From assembly GCA_001918745.1 (NCBI GenBank), contig MNGN01000060.1, forward strand, positions 1 to 42,919: 42,919 nucleotides of DNA, given 5' to 3'. This DNA comes from Crenarchaeota archaeon 13_1_40CM_3_52_17 (lineage in GTDB: Archaea > Thermoproteota > Bathyarchaeia > 40CM-2-53-6). Within the stretch, counting starts at the first letter, position 1; each line of letters begins with the position of its first letter. The notes under the pieces were generated by a model, which did no database searches, had not been told where the DNA came from, and worked only from the letters and a program-made list of their open reading frames with translations. Below, piece after piece: positions 24,455 through 32,039 of the stretch. A program made the position numbers and the translations under genes.

Positions 24455-24676
24455 TCATCGGTCTTCGCCCCTATCATCCTCATCGAACGATCGGACCCGT
24501 CCTTTGTCCGCCCCGAAGGCTCCCTCCAAGGTTCCCTTACGGTAGTTCTTGATGAGTTCGCTTATGGTCTCCTCTAGACTTCCGAGTTTCATCTGATCCC
24601 GAAGACGCTCTAGACGGGACACAGTTTCACGCGAGACCTTCACCTTCTGCCCAGGAGACGACAAGGTATGCCGCAT
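24455..24676 (-). CDS. orphan antitoxin-like protein
   Basis: A 73-aa product from ATG 24676 (TTG 24688 possible): KVKVSRETVSRLERLRDQMKLGSLEETISELIKNYRKGT has the strand-helix-helix layout of short VapB-type antitoxins, followed by an acidic tail (SFDEDDRGED). An ATG overlaps its stop (ATGA at 24455-24458), as a coupled toxin would, but the following frame (48 codons) shows no PIN features. The toxin seems to have been lost at the junction with the rusA-tail remnant. Confidence 0.7.
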   Translation of the reverse strand: MRHTLSSPGQKVKVSRETVSRLERLRDQMKLGSLEETISELIKNYRKGTLEGAFGADKGRVRSFDEDDRGEDR

Positions 24677-24786
24677 ACGCCTGCACAATCTACACCCATT
24701 AAGCTATTCTGGAGACATGAGAACTCGCTTCGCTGCTCTGATTAGGGGTTTGCTTCTCTCTGGATAAAAGGAAAGTTTCGCGAAAA

Positions 24787-24856
24787 ATATTATCAGGACT
24801 CGAAAATATTCTATCTCGATAATATCGAAACCTGACAATATCGGGGTTCGATAATA
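24787..24856. repeat. nested AT-rich inverted repeats ahead of the M48-like gene
   Basis: ATATTATCAGG (24787-24797) pairs with CCTGACAATAT (24831-24841), one mismatch. Inside lies the perfect palindrome TCGATAATATCGA (24816-24828), and TCGATAATA recurs at 24848-24856. The stretch is far more AT-rich than its surroundings. It could be a regulatory site or a small replication or recombination site. Confidence 0.55.
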
Positions 24857-24934
24857 CTGGAGGCTGTCTGAGACTCAAGCTAGCACTGATGAAAGCTTAC
24901 AACATCTGCAGAAGACTAGGGGCAAGGACCAGGC

Positions 24935-25561
24935 TTGGCCTCAGACACTGTTCAAAATCCAGACGATGAGAGGATTCTGAAGTATGCTGGCGAGCTGTTC
25001 CATCCGTTTGGAATAACCAAGCCAGATCCGGACACTGTTGTCTGGGACGATAATATGGACCCTGACCGTGTAATTGTCCAGCTTGGAGAAGCCAAACTTC
25101 CTCGTAGCATGATGGGTCGTCTGACGGCTGAAGAATGGAAACCGCTGCTCGCGCCCGCGATAATCCTAGGCTACTTCCTCTTACCCCGCCAGCCTCGGGA
25201 TACAATCCTGCGCCTGGTCTTACCCCTAGGTATCGGGGAAGTACCTCTGACCGTCGCTTTACTCAAGACTCTCCCGCTCGGGAGACAAGACCCAGCGCTC
25301 TCAATATCCTTACTTTTCGCAACAATCATCATCTGGGCATCATATGCGCTTTTGATGGTCGCGTTGTGGAGCAGACGAGCCTGGAGGGGCCTCTTCTACA
25401 CCGCTGACGGGCAAGCGGCAGACAAACTCGGAAGAGAAGTGCTTCTGGCAACTCTCACCAAATATGGCGAGACAATCTCTGTCACGGGATATCCACGGAA
25501 ACGTCTGCACCTATGGCCCACCGTCAGCCAGAGAATCGAGCGCCTTCAGAGAAGCCGATAA
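24935..25561 (+). CDS. M48-family peptidase-like membrane protein lacking catalytic residues
   Basis: A 208-aa product from TTG 24935 (a TAG precedes in frame, and no other start). The order LGEAKLPRSMMGRLTAEEWKPLLAP, two membrane helices (about 105-125 and 127-146), ADGQAADKLGREVLLATLTKYG and LWPTVSQRIERLQ follows the M48 metallopeptidases. There the same places read EEL..VLAHEIGH, a helix pair, REFEADRxA and THPSxxxRIxxL. Here HExxH is replaced by LAPAII and the third ligand Glu by Ala, so the fold is kept and catalysis is not. It may bind substrates or regulate an active M48 enzyme elsewhere. Confidence 0.65.
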   Translation: MASDTVQNPDDERILKYAGELFHPFGITKPDPDTVVWDDNMDPDRVIVQLGEAKLPRSMMGRLTAEEWKPLLAPAIILGYFLLPRQPRDTILRLVLPLGIGEVPLTVALLKTLPLGRQDPALSISLLFATIIIWASYALLMVALWSRRAWRGLFYTADGQAADKLGREVLLATLTKYGETISVTGYPRKRLHLWPTVSQRIERLQRSR

Positions 25562-25565
25562 GATC

Positions 25566-25937
25566 TCAGATCAGCGTGACTCTTTCCAGTGCCTGAAAAT
25601 GGTGGTCGCCTGTGATGAGTTCCGCTTTGTAGTATCTTGCGACGGCGTAGATCATGCTGTCGACCATTCCTAGTCCGGTTTTGAGTCCTATGTCAGCAGC
25701 CGCGACCGCAGTGCGCACGTCCAGGGGGACCACGCTGGTCCCGTCCAGGTGGGCGTACGCTTCCAATGCCTTCTCTTCACCCTTGTCCTTCTTGATCTTT
25801 CGGTAAACCTCCAAGACCACGATTGTCGGTGTGAGAATTTGTTCTGGAGCGTTCTCGACAATATACTTCTCGTAGAGTTCCGCTTTCGGCCCCTTGCCTA
25901 GGTATTCTATCCAACCGGTTGAGTCGATGAGAATCAG
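25566..25937 (-). CDS. VapC-type PIN-domain toxin with apparent CTG start
   Basis: The 123-aa product reads LILIDSTGWIEYLGKGPKA (Asp5), TIVVLEVYRKI (Glu near 44), GMVDSMIYAVARYYKAELITGDHHF (Asp pair), a complete PIN domain. An ATG/GTG/TTG-initiated protein would begin at residue 40 and lose Asp5. The codon in front of the first strand is CTG 25937, overlapping the AbrB-type stop as CTGA, exactly as in the 21962-22384 toxin. The frame continues open upstream but only through the antitoxin gene in another frame and without a start. Confidence 0.82.
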   Translation of the reverse strand: MILIDSTGWIEYLGKGPKAELYEKYIVENAPEQILTPTIVVLEVYRKIKKDKGEEKALEAYAHLDGTSVVPLDVRTAVAAADIGLKTGLGMVDSMIYAVARYYKAELITGDHHFQALERVTLI

Positions 25938-26143
25938 CGTCTGTCGCCTTCGTCCCGGAGCCCCTTCAGAGTGGCCCCGGAAGCCATCCCCTTCAGCTCC
26001 TTCAGTGGACGAATCGGGACCAGGTGGACAACCCCATCTTTCTCGATGACGGCAACTTTCTGTCCAGGTTTGAGCTTCAGCCTCTCCCTAACGTCGCTAG
26101 GGATGACCACTTGATACTTCGGAGATACTGTTACAGTTGCCAT
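25934..26143 (-). CDS. AbrB/SpoVT-type antitoxin
   Basis: A 69-aa product: VTVSPKYQVVIPSDVRERLKLKPGQKVAVIEKDGVVHLVPI is a swapped-hairpin AbrB domain (residues 4-45), followed by a tail (LKELKGMASGATLKG) that would block the PIN site. It forms a module with the CTG-start PIN toxin. A 13-bp inverted repeat begins 10 nt upstream of its start. Confidence 0.9.
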   Translation of the reverse strand: MATVTVSPKYQVVIPSDVRERLKLKPGQKVAVIEKDGVVHLVPIRPLKELKGMASGATLKGLRDEGDRR

Positions 26144-26152
26144 CGGTCCCCA

Positions 26153-26192
26153 CGTACAACGATCCGCCTATCGAAATAAGGATTGTTGTACG
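26153..26192 (-). promoter_or_regulatory. inverted-repeat operator of the AbrB-PIN module
   Basis: CGTACAACGATCC (26153-26165) and GGATTGTTGTACG (26180-26192) match at 12 of 13 positions around a 14-bp spacer. It lies between the AbrB gene and the divergent S9 peptidase gene. It is nearest the antitoxin start, so an autoregulatory site is most likely. Confidence 0.65.
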
Positions 26193-26249
26193 CCACACTC
26201 AGCATGTCCGATAGTTCTAACTATCCCCGTCCTGTCCCTACGTAACCTC

Positions 26250-28124
26250 ATGATTCCCACGCCTGCCGCGAAACTGGCCAGTGACTCTATCCTCAGCCCG
26301 TCCAGCCCGGCTTATCGTCCCTTGGACATTGACACTCTCTACTACACGCGTTCCATCTACACTCTCCGCTGGTCAGTTGACAATGAGCATCTCTATTTCG
26401 AGACGAACATAACCGGCCGATACAATATTTGGCGAGTCCCTAGCGCCGGTGGCTGGCCAGTCCAGCTAACAGTCAGCGACGAGAAAACAGATCTCGCCGA
26501 TGCCTCGCCTGACGGCCGCCACCTCCTCTATGCTCAAGACTATGAGGGTGACGAGAAACCGAACCTCTACCTACTCGATCTGACGGAATACACCACACGG
26601 AACATCACCAACACAGAGAAGAGGGGTCACAGAGACATGAAATGGAGCCCCGACAGCCGCTCGCTTGTCTACGCAGCAGAGCGCGACATACCCGGAACCT
26701 ACCCGATCTTCCACCACGACCTAGCAACAGGGACCGTCAAGAAGATTATCGGAAGCGATACTGGGGACTGCGAAGCTCTCGAGCTCAGCCCTGACGGTAG
26801 GAAGCTCGCTTTCTGCCGTACAAGTAATTACCAGTACACTGGTGTAAGCGTCCACGATATGGAGGCGGGACGTGAGACAGTCCTCGCTCCGATAGACGAT
26901 CGTTCTACCAGCTTCGTCGGCGGCTGGACACGGGACAACAAACGAGTCTACGTCACCAGCAACGCCAACGAGAAAGGAATGGACGCTGTCGCCCTCCTCG
27001 ATCTCAGAGAGAACAGCGAATTCCAGTGGCTCACCCTCCAAGACTGGGACAGCTCTCTCGTCGACGTCAGCCCGACAGAGGACAAGTACGCCTACATCGT
27101 CAACCATGCAGGCAATCTCCATCTATACATCCGAGATCTGAAAGGGGAGCAGGAAGAGATACCGCCTGGCCACGGAGTCATACGCGCCGCCAAATTCAGT
27201 CCAGACGGCAAACAGCTCGCGATATTACACGCATTAGGTGATAGCCCCCATGATATCTGGGTCTATGATCTCAAAGCCCGGTCCCTCAGACAGATCACCT
27301 ACTCGCTTGTTGGCGGATTGAACCAGGACAACTTCGTCCAACCACACCTGATCGTTTATCCCGCTCAGGACCAGACCCCTATCTCCAGCTTCCTCTACAT
27401 TCCCGCCAACATCAAACCCGACCGATCACACCCAGCCATCGTCTATCCCCACGGCGGACCCCAATGGCAACACGTCAACAGCTGGTACCCCAACATCCAA
27501 TACCTCACAAGCCACGGATACATCGTCATCGCGCCAAACTATCGCGGATCAACAGGCTACGGACGCGAATACATGGAATCCCTCCGCAAAGACGCTGGCA
27601 GAGGAGATCTCAACGACCTCGTCTCCGCAGTCGACTATCTCAAGACAACAGGCTACGTAGATCCAAAGAGAATCGCGATAATGGGCGGTTCATGGGGAGG
27701 CTACCTCGCTCTGATGGCGTTGACCAAGACCCCTGAGATATGGGCAGCTGGAGTCAGCATCGTCCCGCTCGCCAACTGGTTCACAGCTCACGAGAACGAG
27801 GATCCTGTTCTGCAGAAGAACGACGAATGGTTGATGGGTAATCCAATCACCGATCGCGAGCTCTGGCGTGACCGCTCGCCAATATTCTTTGCAGATCAAA
27901 TTCGCGCACCCCTGCTCCTGCTCGCCGGCCAACACGACATCCGATGCCCCGTGGAAGAAACACAGCAGATGGCCGAGGCAGCACGGAAGAACGGGGTAAC
28001 AGTTGAGGTCAAGATCTACGAAAACGAAGGCCACGGATTCGTGCGTCGAGAGAATGAGATAGATTCGATCAGGAGAGCCGCAAGATTCCTGGACACGCAC
28101 GTCGGACAACAGAGACCGGACTGA
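26250..28124 (+). CDS. S9-family serine peptidase (acylaminoacyl/dipeptidyl peptidase-like)
   Basis: A 624-aa two-domain protein. Residues 1-370 form a beta-propeller (repeats such as DASPDGRHLLYA, KWSPDSRSLVYA, ELSPDGRKLAFC and KFSPDGKQLAIL). Residues 380-620 are an alpha/beta hydrolase with HGGP, NYRGSTGYG, the GGSWGGY nucleophile elbow, the Asp in AGQHDIRCP and the His in NEGHGF. Such enzymes trim short peptides or N-acylated residues in the cytoplasm; no signal peptide is seen. Strong ATG start, promoter region shared with the AbrB module. Confidence 0.95.
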   Translation: MIPTPAAKLASDSILSPSSPAYRPLDIDTLYYTRSIYTLRWSVDNEHLYFETNITGRYNIWRVPSAGGWPVQLTVSDEKTDLADASPDGRHLLYAQDYEGDEKPNLYLLDLTEYTTRNITNTEKRGHRDMKWSPDSRSLVYAAERDIPGTYPIFHHDLATGTVKKIIGSDTGDCEALELSPDGRKLAFCRTSNYQYTGVSVHDMEAGRETVLAPIDDRSTSFVGGWTRDNKRVYVTSNANEKGMDAVALLDLRENSEFQWLTLQDWDSSLVDVSPTEDKYAYIVNHAGNLHLYIRDLKGEQEEIPPGHGVIRAAKFSPDGKQLAILHALGDSPHDIWVYDLKARSLRQITYSLVGGLNQDNFVQPHLIVYPAQDQTPISSFLYIPANIKPDRSHPAIVYPHGGPQWQHVNSWYPNIQYLTSHGYIVIAPNYRGSTGYGREYMESLRKDAGRGDLNDLVSAVDYLKTTGYVDPKRIAIMGGSWGGYLALMALTKTPEIWAAGVSIVPLANWFTAHENEDPVLQKNDEWLMGNPITDRELWRDRSPIFFADQIRAPLLLLAGQHDIRCPVEETQQMAEAARKNGVTVEVKIYENEGHGFVRRENEIDSIRRAARFLDTHVGQQRPD

Positions 28125-28185
28125 GAAACCGTCCCTGGAGTGTAGAGATCTCTAACCAGTCCGATAGGACCAGTTCGAATCCCGG

Positions 28186-28473
28186 TTACCCGAATGCTAT
28201 AGATAGCCATAGCTCAAGTGTCACAATGATGGCCCCGAAGCCGATGAGGGCGTAATTCATCTGATCTTTTCTTATGACTCGTGATCCGAGGGTTCCTACT
28301 ACTGCGAGCATTAGGCCGAACCAAGCGACGAGATGGATCAGGAATCCAATAATCGCTGTTGCAGCGCCGAGCCAGCGAGGAACAAATCTAACAGTCGCGT
28401 TGAAGATTTCCAGAATTATCGCCCCAATTATTACCCCGATCAGGAACCAGCCAAAGCGTCCAGTAGCAGCCAA
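28186..28473 (-). CDS. three-helix membrane protein
   Basis: A 95-aa product with helices at about 7-24, 31-62 and 74-92 and few charges. It runs against the S9 peptidase gene. No family recognised. Confidence 0.6.
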   Translation of the reverse strand: MAATGRFGWFLIGVIIGAIILEIFNATVRFVPRWLGAATAIIGFLIHLVAWFGLMLAVVGTLGSRVIRKDQMNYALIGFGAIIVTLELWLSIAFG

Positions 28474-28591
28474 GACCTTTCGCTCTTTGGCAGCGTTGTC
28501 TCGCTGGGTCTTTAATCAGATGTGACCTTAGTTGCCGTTTCGCTTTACCAGCCCCGTGTACAGCAATTTCCGAGAGGAGGGAGGGCGACTT

Positions 28592-30019
28592 CTACGCTTG
28601 GGACGCCGGGGTTGACCCTTCACCATGGGCGACGATAGCCTCGCTTGGTTTTCGGCTGAAGAGCAGAAAGCCCACTAGCGCTGCAACGACCGCGGCAACC
28701 CCTATTCCTCCATAGACCACAGGCATCGGTAGACTCGTGGCAGGCTGACTTGGAATTGGAGAAGTGCCTACAGTCATTATTGTCTGTGTGGAGTGCGTTG
28801 TGCCGCCGCCCGTCGCCTTGACCATCACGGTATAGCTTCCCGGCTGGCCAGAACAAGTTAAGGTCACAGATCCATATCCGGAGACACTATTGGTGTTTAG
28901 ATTGCAAGTGAGCCCTGACGGTGTGCTTGTAACTTCGAGGGTTGTCGTAGCGCTGTAACCGTTCTGGGCGGTGATCGTGATTGTCACCGCTCCTGAAGTT
29001 CCGGTCTTAAAGCCGACCGGTCCAGTGTTCGTGATAGTGAAGTCCGGACCGGTAGCTATGCTAACGGGGATTGATAAGCTGTGGACGGAGAATCCCGCGT
29101 TCCCATTGACGGTGACCGTGTATGTTCCAGGCGAGCCTGTGCAGGATAGGGTCGATGTGTCTGGGCCGCCCATTGCTAGACTACTCGAAGAGAGCAAGCA
29201 ACTGACGTGTGAAGACGACGGATTAGCCGTGAGGCTTGTAGTCGCTGAGAAACCGTGCGAACGTGTGAGAGTTATCGTGGTAGTTCCCGTTGCGCTTCCA
29301 ATAATGTTTACAGTAGCGGGATTGGCACTTAAGCCGAAATCGGGGAGATGGTCCGTCCCCCAAATATTGTTGTCAACCATACCCAAGGCAAAATCCAACT
29401 CGGTCGCCGCAAGATCGATCTTAATCGAGAAGTCTATCTCGATGAGAAAACCTGAAGATTGGTCATAGGTAAAACCCGCGGATTCCGTGTAGGCCGTTCC
29501 CATGGAAACGCCGGAACTTGTGATATTCAGGAAGTTGACAGACCTAGTCATTCCAACGATCATCCTGCTGCTGGTGGTGTTGAAAGTCGGAGCTGAGGCG
29601 GTGTTCCAGAGTGTGTCCCCGGCTGCGAGGTTACCAGCGAGCACGAAATAATCGCCCGAGAGAGAAGAGAAAGCCGTGATGTTAGATGATCCCGTCGCGA
29701 CATCTACGAGTGCTCCCTCTTGGGCACCTGTTCCGTTCTTGTATGTCGAGATGAGACCCAGGGTGATGGTTGATCCGGATACTCTGTCTACCTGGATCGC
29801 CGCGTAGTTCGTATCGTTCAGGCTGATCTTCAACGCTTGGCAAACTTGTGGGATTGAGGATTGGCATGTGTTCTTGAGAACCTTGTACTGAGCAAACTCA
29901 CCAGCCATGACATTAGGAGCGTAAAGCGGGACGGCATGGGCGGAAAGGGTCGAAGGAGAAACAACCAGCACGGCGAGTATGAAGCAGAAGACGACCTTGA
30001 GCCCATTGGAGCTGTGCAT
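28592..30019 (-). CDS. cell-surface protein with Ig-like domains and C-terminal membrane anchor
   Basis: A 475-aa protein: signal peptide (about 1-29), a beta-rich domain (40-230), then two similar Ser/Thr-rich Ig-like repeats (GTTTITLTRSHGFSATTSL and GAVTITITAQNGYSATTTL, about 95 residues apart, each ending in C-SG-PG-TY). A C-terminal helix (about 434-456, VVYGGIGVAAVVAALVGFLL) is followed by basic residues. Typical archaeal surface anchoring. The repeats would be adhesive or structural. ATG 30019 start. Confidence 0.8.
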   Translation of the reverse strand: MHSSNGLKVVFCFILAVLVVSPSTLSAHAVPLYAPNVMAGEFAQYKVLKNTCQSSIPQVCQALKISLNDTNYAAIQVDRVSGSTITLGLISTYKNGTGAQEGALVDVATGSSNITAFSSLSGDYFVLAGNLAAGDTLWNTASAPTFNTTSSRMIVGMTRSVNFLNITSSGVSMGTAYTESAGFTYDQSSGFLIEIDFSIKIDLAATELDFALGMVDNNIWGTDHLPDFGLSANPATVNIIGSATGTTTITLTRSHGFSATTSLTANPSSSHVSCLLSSSSLAMGGPDTSTLSCTGSPGTYTVTVNGNAGFSVHSLSIPVSIATGPDFTITNTGPVGFKTGTSGAVTITITAQNGYSATTTLEVTSTPSGLTCNLNTNSVSGYGSVTLTCSGQPGSYTVMVKATGGGTTHSTQTIMTVGTSPIPSQPATSLPMPVVYGGIGVAAVVAALVGFLLFSRKPSEAIVAHGEGSTPASQA

Positions 30020-30188
30020 GCGAGTTCTGATACAGGTTATCGATTCGTATATTTAGACAATGCGGAAAGGGCTTCTCGGAAAGAAACCTTTCTGTGGAAA
30101 CCCTTGGATTGAATTTTCTATCTCGTACGGATAAATGCTCGAGGCATACTTTCCTCTCGGGGGAGAGCGAGAAATTTTTGGCTGTGAC

Positions 30189-30422
30189 CTAGTTGTCGGG
30201 CTCGTCTAGTTCTGCTTCTTCTCTTTCCTCTTCGATCATCGCAAAAACATCATCCACTATTTCGAAGAGCAATCGCGTCTCCTCGTAGTCCTCTGGAAGA
30301 GTCGAAGGGACGAGCGCAACTTTTCCCTCGCTGTTCAGAACGAATCGAGTCTTGAGTGTAGACTCGGCGAGCTTCTTGTTAGCTCTCTCCCACCAAGTGT
30401 CCGATTTCTCAGCTGCTTTCAG
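30189..30422 (-). CDS. small acidic hypothetical protein, apparent CTG start
   Basis: A 77-aa frame: KAAEKSDTWWERANKKLA, then STLKTRFVLNSEGKVALVPS and a strongly acidic end (DDVFAMIEEEREEAELDEP). The composition and helix periodicity look like a genuine protein. No ATG/GTG/TTG precedes residue 45, and a TGA closes the frame 5 codons upstream, so a CTG at 30422 is the probable start. A broken gene is the alternative. No family recognised. Confidence 0.45.
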   Translation of the reverse strand: MKAAEKSDTWWERANKKLAESTLKTRFVLNSEGKVALVPSTLPEDYEETRLLFEIVDDVFAMIEEEREEAELDEPDN

Positions 30423-30505
30423 CGTGTAATCACTTCACTGAGGGCGGTGTTGAATTACGGTAAGAAAAAGGTTTGGCGATGCCTTCACAAATCAGTTCAT
30501 TGACG

Positions 30506-31108
30506 TTATGCTCTAGTGAAGCTCTCTATTCTTGCTTCGAGTCCCTTCTTGACTGTTGGCCACTCGTTAGGTATTATCGAGTATAGCATTGAATCGCGGA
30601 TAGAGCCATCTGGTCTTATGCCCTGATTCCTCAGCTTTCCCTCGAACTTTGCTCCAATCTTCAAGATTGCCCGTTGCGAATGAGCATTGTTAGCATCCGT
30701 CCTCAGCTGTACACGCACCGCATCCCAATCCTCGAACGCGTGTTTCAAGAGCAGGAATTTGCACTCGGGATTCACAGCCGTGCCCCAGACATCAGGCGAG
30801 TACCATGTGTAACCGATCTCCGCACTCTTGTGCCTAGGAACTATCCCGAAAAAGGAAGTACTTCCAACCACGATGCCATCGCGCTTGAGAATTACAGCGA
30901 ACACGTACTCTTCATTCCTCGCTTCAGCCTTCAATCCATCGGCGATCCGCCGATCCACATCCTCCCTCGACCGTAGTGGTGCGAGCATCCACCCCCAATC
31001 CATCTTACGCGCAACCTCCGTCAAGGCCGAGGAATGATTCTCTCGAAGCGGCTCTAGCCTAACGAATCTCCCCTCTAGAGTGACGGGCCCTAGAGTGGTG
31101 CTGCCCAA
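30506..31108 (-). CDS. GNAT-family acetyltransferase (RimJ/RimL-like)
   Basis: A 200-aa protein from TTG 31108: VTLEGRFVRLEPLRENHS, GIVVGSTSFFGI, AEIGYTWYSPDVWGTAVNPECKFLL (acetyl-CoA region) and RVQLRTDANNAHSQRAILKIGAKFEG, the C-terminal R-T-x-x-x-N-x-x-S-x-x-A block of RimJ/RimL-type N-acetyltransferases. It would transfer acetyl from acetyl-CoA to an N-terminal amine or small amine. 22 nt downstream of the IsdG-like gene and perhaps co-transcribed with it. Confidence 0.88.
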   Translation of the reverse strand: MGSTTLGPVTLEGRFVRLEPLRENHSSALTEVARKMDWGWMLAPLRSREDVDRRIADGLKAEARNEEYVFAVILKRDGIVVGSTSFFGIVPRHKSAEIGYTWYSPDVWGTAVNPECKFLLLKHAFEDWDAVRVQLRTDANNAHSQRAILKIGAKFEGKLRNQGIRPDGSIRDSMLYSIIPNEWPTVKKGLEARIESFTRA

Positions 31109-31130
31109 ACGAAACCCACTCTATCAGTCG

Positions 31131-31451
31131 TCAGGTAGAGTTGGCAGCAGGCGGGCTTTCAGCGATAATCTCGTGGACCTCGAGCTTGCTCGGACCCGCG
31201 AACGCCTCTTTCGGAGGCGTGTTCGCATGAGCATCCATGAACGCCTGACTCTCAGTCCACCGCTCAAAATCCTCCTTCGATTTCCAATAGGTCATCACAA
31301 CGTAGTGGTCTCCCTTCATCGGTCGTAAGACCTCTGTTCTGATGAACCCCGGCGACTGTGCGATCGACCACTTCCTCTGCTTCCAACGGCGCTCAAAATC
31401 TTCCTCCCAACCCTTCGCAACCGGTATCCTGTTCGACACAACTAAGACCAT
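31131..31451 (-). CDS. IsdG/ABM-family monooxygenase (putative haem-degrading)
   Basis: A 106-aa ferredoxin-like alpha/beta barrel protein. The Asn in VSNRIPV, the Trp in TYWKSKEDFERW and the His in FMDAHANTP occur in the order of the Asn-Trp-His triad of IsdG/MhuD haem oxygenases. The C-terminal PSKLEVHEII is also typical. If so, it opens haem and frees iron; an antibiotic-biosynthesis-type role is the alternative. Starts at ATG 31451. Confidence 0.78.
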   Translation of the reverse strand: MVLVVSNRIPVAKGWEEDFERRWKQRKWSIAQSPGFIRTEVLRPMKGDHYVVMTYWKSKEDFERWTESQAFMDAHANTPPKEAFAGPSKLEVHEIIAESPPAANST

Positions 31452-31547
31452 GACGCACTCTCGCGCGAAGTTCCTATTTTAGCAATGCGGGGTTAGATCA
31501 CGGACTGCAGAGAGGCTTAAGCGAAGGTGACCTGCTCAAAAATCAAC

Positions 31548-32039
31548 ATGGCAGCTGCTCCATCGGTCAAACTATACGAGAAGTATGGATGGATTACTCT
31601 TTTCATCTTGTGGGCACTACACCTAGTCCTGTCCGCGCGCGACTTTTTTCCCAGCCTGCAGGATCTATGCCTCGGATGTCTTCCTGGCGCACAAACTCCG
31701 CTGCAATCTGTCACGGGTCTGACTTGGAGTCAGCTAGTGTCCTCGAATCCTAAGTTCGCAAGCTTTCTCGCTTCCACTTTGATCGATGACGGTATTTCCG
31801 GCGTTGGTCTCGCAATATTCGGAATGGTCGTTTCCATGACGGGCTACAAGAAGGGCGAAAAGTGGGCGTGGTATGTCTCATGGTCCATGCCGATCGGTAT
31901 ACTTGCTGCACAGCTCAATGTCTACGCTCTCACAGGGTCCACGTTGGTGATCTATCTCGCTACGGCATTCACTCTCGCGTCGCTTCTCGCGCTTTTTCTT
32001 CCGTACAGACAGTTCTTTCATCGGAAGCCGAGTCGCTAG
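31548..32039 (+). CDS. four-helix membrane protein
   Basis: A 163-aa product from ATG 31548 (GTG 31527 possible). Helices lie at about 12-30, 67-88, 102-120 and 130-148, and a Cys pair (LCLGCLPG) sits in the first loop. Its end overlaps by 4 nt the stop of the opposite TMEM175-like gene. Family unknown. Confidence 0.65.
   Translation: MAAAPSVKLYEKYGWITLFILWALHLVLSARDFFPSLQDLCLGCLPGAQTPLQSVTGLTWSQLVSSNPKFASFLASTLIDDGISGVGLAIFGMVVSMTGYKKGEKWAWYVSWSMPIGILAAQLNVYALTGSTLVIYLATAFTLASLLALFLPYRQFFHRKPSR

Noticed and set aside
26721-27122. 133-aa minus ORF inside the S9 peptidase
   Set aside because: Antisense shadow in GC-balanced codons of a well-conserved gene.
28140-28200. tRNA-like 3' fragment (GTTCGAATCC near 28173)
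   Set aside because: The flanking bases cannot form a T-stem and no D- or anticodon arm is present. Chance similarity.
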